Below are positions 61,704-64,000 of a stretch of DNA of 64,000 nt, one piece after another. Origin of the DNA: Zobellia galactanivorans. GTDB taxonomy: Bacteria; Bacteroidota; Bacteroidia; Flavobacteriales; Flavobacteriaceae. Location of the stretch: NCBI RefSeq assembly GCF_000973105.1, contig NC_015844.1, positions 3,282,501 to 3,346,500 on the forward strand. Direction: 5' to 3'. Positions within the stretch are counted from its first letter, which is position 1, and each line of letters opens with the position of its first letter. Under the pieces are notes generated by a model. That model was not told the origin of the DNA. It saw only the letters and a program-made list of their open reading frames with translations, and did no database searches. The translations under genes and the position numbers were made by a program.

Positions 61704-62129
61704 ATGAGTATAGTAAAAAGAAATAACCTGGTTTTTCCTTCTTTGATGAACGATATTTTTAAACCCGACTGGTTTGGGGGTATGGAAAATGTCGCGGCCA
61801 GTTCACCTGCAGTAAATATTAAGGATAATGAAAAGAATTTTGAGCTCGATTTGATGGTTCCTGGTCGAAAAAAAGAGGATTTTAATATTGAAGTAGATGC
61901 CGATTTATTGACTATTTCTTCCGAGATCAAGAAGGAGGAAGAAACAAATGAGGAGAATTACACCCGTCGTGAGTTTAGGTTTTCGTCTTTTAAGAGGGCA
62001 TTTACCCTTCCGGAAACTATCGATTCCGAAGCGATCAAGGCGGAGTATATTGATGGGGTATTAAAAATCACCTTGCCCAAAAAAGAAGAAGCTTTGCCAA
62101 AACCAAAGCGTGTTATTGAACTAAAATAA
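61704..62129 (+). CDS. Hsp20/alpha-crystallin family small heat-shock protein
   Basis: 141 residues from the ATG giving MSIVKRNNLVFPSLMNDIF; the frame extends upstream without similarity. A short N-terminal arm is followed by the alpha-crystallin domain (AVNIKDNEKNFELDLMVPGR to about residue 128, with the conserved YIDGVLKITLPKKE) and a basic tail. The usual C-terminal I-x-I motif reads VIEL, so it is imperfect. An ATP-independent holdase for unfolding proteins. Its upstream region shares an element with the grpE promoter. Confidence 0.93.
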   Translation: MSIVKRNNLVFPSLMNDIFKPDWFGGMENVAASSPAVNIKDNEKNFELDLMVPGRKKEDFNIEVDADLLTISSEIKKEEETNEENYTRREFRFSSFKRAFTLPETIDSEAIKAEYIDGVLKITLPKKEEALPKPKRVIELK

Positions 62130-62521
62130 ACGGTGGTTTGTTGGGTCCGACCTTCGTGGTTTGACCTTTCATAATTCCGATTTAGATTGGGTTTTATTTA
62201 GTTGGTTGGTTAGTTGAAGAAGCCCTTTAGATTTTTCTAAAGGGCTTTTTTTCTGTTGGAATTAGTTCTAAATTACCGTTTTTTCCTCGCTTGTTATCTT
62301 CGGATGGGAGGGGGGAATTCAAAAAATACAAACTGTTTTTCTTGGATAAAAATCGGAATCGGAAAGGGTGTGAAATTAATGGATTTTTATAGGGAAAATA
62401 CGATTTAGTCTTGTCTAAAAAATGTAGTTACCTATCTTTTAATCAGTTTTTTAGTGATTGTTATGTAAAGGTTATATGTAATTTGCTTAATTTTTGTGAC
62501 ATTTTGCTTTTTATAGGGAAA
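62130..62521. other. Intergenic region between hsp20 and uvrB
   Basis: Contains the hsp20 terminator (62221-62252). The rest, about 270 bp, is AT-rich with only a weak 34-codon frame that I do not consider real. A GTGACATTTTGC sequence near 62496 resembles the grpE/hsp20 element, but no gene start follows it on the plus strand within the window. Confidence 0.4.
62221..62252 (+). terminator. Intrinsic terminator after hsp20
   Basis: The perfect stem AGCCCTTTAGA / TCTAAAGGGCT (loop TTTT) is followed by seven T. Confidence 0.8.
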
Positions 62522-64000
62522 TCAGACTTGTTCTTGCAGTGATTTTATCTCGTCCCTCAGTTTTGCCGCTTGTATAAAATCGAGTTCTTTGGCGGCTTTT
62601 TCCATGGCCTTTCTTTTTTCACGGACCATTTTTTCGATTTGGTCTTTGGTCAGGTAATCGAGGTCGGGTTCCGCGGCCCGCATTTCTTCTTTTTCAAAAT
62701 GGTAGGTGGATACGGAATTTTTTGCCAGCACACTATCCAAACTTTTATTCAGGGCCTTTGGGGTAATTCCATGTTCTGTATTGTAGGCAATTTGTTTTGC
62801 CCTTCGGTAGTTGGTTTGGTCAATCGTCTGCTGCATGCTATCGGTAATTTTATCGGCATACATGATGGCCTTTCCGTTAAGGTTCCTTGCGGCCCTTCCC
62901 ACGGTTTGGGTCAGTGATCGGTTGCTACGTAGAAAACCTTCTTTGTCTGCATCTAGGATCGCTACCAATGAAACTTCCGGTAGGTCCAATCCTTCACGAA
63001 GCAGGTTCACCCCGATCAATACATCAAAAATACCTTTCCTAAGGTCTTGCATGATCTCTACGCGCTCTAAGGTATCTACATCACTGTGGATGTATCTACA
63101 GCGAACATTTATCCGTGTGAGGTATTTGGCGAGCTCTTCGGCCATTCTTTTGGTCAAGGTGGTAACCAGGGTACGTTCGTCTTTTTCGACACGTACTTGA
63201 ATCTCTTCTACAAGATCATCGATTTGATTTTGGCTGGGCCTCACCTCGATTATAGGGTCTAAGAGTCCCGTTGGCCGTATCACTTGTTCTACAAACACCC
63301 CTTGACAGAGTTGTAGTTCGTAATCCGCAGGGGTTGCGCTCACATATATGGCTTGGTTTTGTAAGGCCTCGAACTCTTCAAATTTTAAAGGGCGGTTGTC
63401 CATGGCCGCGGGAAGCCTAAAACCATAGTCCACTAAATTCACCTTTCTTGAACGGTCACCTCCGTACATGGCGTGTACTTGTGGTATGGTTACATGACTT
63501 TCGTCGATGACCATTAAGTAATCGTCGGGAAAGTAATCGAGTAAACAGAAAGGTCTGGTTCCGGGTTCTCGGCCGTCCAAATAACGGGAGTAATTCTCTA
63601 TTCCGGAACAATAGCCCAGTTCACGAATCATTTCTAAATCAAAACTTGTGCGTTCTTCAAGGCGTTTTGCTTCAAGTGGTTTCCCTATTTCCTTAAAATA
63701 GTCTACCTGCTTTACCATATCTTCCTGAATTTGATGAATAGCACCTTGGAGGATATCAGGAGAAGTAACGAACATATTGGCCGGGTAGATATTCAAAGTC
63801 TCATAAACCTCGATTACGTTGTTGTTAAACGGGTCAAAAGCCTCTATTTCCTCGATTTCGTCCCCGAAAAAATGAATGCGAAAGGCGTGGTCCGCATAGC
63901 TGGGGAAGACATCCACAACGTCGCCCTTTACTCGAAAGTTACCGTTTCGAAAATCGGCGGTAGTTCTTGAGTATAGGCTCTGCACCAATTGATGTAGGAA
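62522..64000 (-). CDS. uvrB: UvrABC system protein B (partial, C-terminal three quarters)
   Basis: 492 codons are inside the window and the frame stays open to the edge, so about 170 N-terminal residues (with Walker A) are missing. Visible parts are the end of domain 1b/2 (RVKGDVVDVFPSYADHAFRI), YSRYLDGREPGTRPFCLLDY, the DEAH-like box VIDESHVTIPQ, helicase motifs SATPADYEL, TLVTTLTKRMAEELAKYL, GINLLREGLDLPEV-like GVNLLREGLDLPEV and QTVGRAARN, and the C-terminal UVR motif (EKAAKELDFIQAAKLRDEIK) that contacts UvrA/UvrC. It is the damage-recognition helicase of nucleotide excision repair. It appears intact in the visible part. Confidence 0.95.
   Translation of the reverse strand, partial: FLHQLVQSLYSRTTADFRNGNFRVKGDVVDVFPSYADHAFRIHFFGDEIEEIEAFDPFNNNVIEVYETLNIYPANMFVTSPDILQGAIHQIQEDMVKQVDYFKEIGKPLEAKRLEERTSFDLEMIRELGYCSGIENYSRYLDGREPGTRPFCLLDYFPDDYLMVIDESHVTIPQVHAMYGGDRSRKVNLVDYGFRLPAAMDNRPLKFEEFEALQNQAIYVSATPADYELQLCQGVFVEQVIRPTGLLDPIIEVRPSQNQIDDLVEEIQVRVEKDERTLVTTLTKRMAEELAKYLTRINVRCRYIHSDVDTLERVEIMQDLRKGIFDVLIGVNLLREGLDLPEVSLVAILDADKEGFLRSNRSLTQTVGRAARNLNGKAIMYADKITDSMQQTIDQTNYRRAKQIAYNTEHGITPKALNKSLDSVLAKNSVSTYHFEKEEMRAAEPDLDYLTKDQIEKMVREKRKAMEKAAKELDFIQAAKLRDEIKSLQEQV

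Noticed and set aside
62303-62407. A 34-codon frame between hsp20 and uvrB
   Set aside because: The composition and low-complexity start (MGGGNSKN) look random, there is no -7 box, and it has no membrane or signal features.
1-64000. tRNA, rRNA, CRISPR, IS element or prophage content
   Set aside because: I found no cloverleaf-like sequence ending in CCA, no regularly spaced direct repeats, no transposase or integrase and no phage structural genes. Small structured RNAs could still be missed by eye.

Overview
The window looks like a stretch of chromosome from a marine flavobacterium (Bacteroidota, Flavobacteriaceae; a Zobellia/Maribacter/Arenibacter-like lineage is my guess, not a demonstrated identity). 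Supporting signs: promoters of the Bacteroidota type (-7 box TAnnTTTG, in four cases with a TTTG box 20-21 nt upstream), almost no Shine-Dalgarno sequences, TonB-dependent receptors with N-terminal CarboxypepD_reg-like domains, flavobacterial gene pairs (nusB-DUF1573-yajC, grpE-dnaJ, DUF4920-mnmD), single-repeat DUF1456 and DUF3276 proteins, and a cyclophilin-FKBP fusion. GC is roughly 40-45 percent with some AT-rich patches. I see no rRNA, tRNA, CRISPR array, prophage or insertion sequence.

Layout. 0-9.7 kb: two small membrane proteins, a MazG-like pyrophosphohydrolase, ilvE, DUF4920-mnmD, a TIGR01777 epimerase, grpE-dnaJ, and an ABC exporter pair followed by an MscS channel. 9.7-21.5 kb: outer-membrane DUF6268 protein, a sigma-54-type response regulator without a DNA-binding domain, polyphosphate kinase 2 overlapping an M28 peptidase, the cyclophilin-FKBP fusion, a 30-residue membrane protein, cold-shock protein, peroxiredoxin, YfiT, thioredoxin-like protein, CsaA, a BASS transporter and a PlsC-type acyltransferase. 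21.5-36.5 kb: DUF3276, an MsbA-like exporter, nusB-DUF1573-yajC, a Tat-exported Gfo/Idh/MocA oxidoreductase, a decayed DUF1801 pseudogene, pepT, a TonB-dependent receptor, pyrD, a LysE exporter and HMG-CoA lyase.

36-43 kb is the most interesting region: a probable iron-uptake locus made of a DUF4856 lipoprotein, an imelysin lipoprotein, an HTTM protein resembling vitamin K-dependent gamma-carboxylase, and a TonB-dependent receptor, plus a divergent Cys-containing small protein. Three Fur-box-like sequences sit at the promoters of the three transcription units. 43-53 kb is housekeeping: guaB, an M1 aminopeptidase, a thioredoxin, lysA, a LON-domain protein and sucC. 52-60.5 kb holds alanine dehydrogenase, an AEC permease, a Tat-exported aminotransferase, an Asp-rich lipoprotein, a second TonB-dependent receptor and a divergent Lrp/AsnC regulator. 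The aminotransferase-lipoprotein part is clearly more AT-rich than its flanks. The window ends with a small secreted protein, DUF1456, Hsp20 and the C-terminal three quarters of uvrB.

All coordinates and motifs were read by eye. Family names come from recognition of sequence features, not from searches. Start codons were moved inward from the longest open frame where an ATG fitted a signal peptide or the usual family start better.
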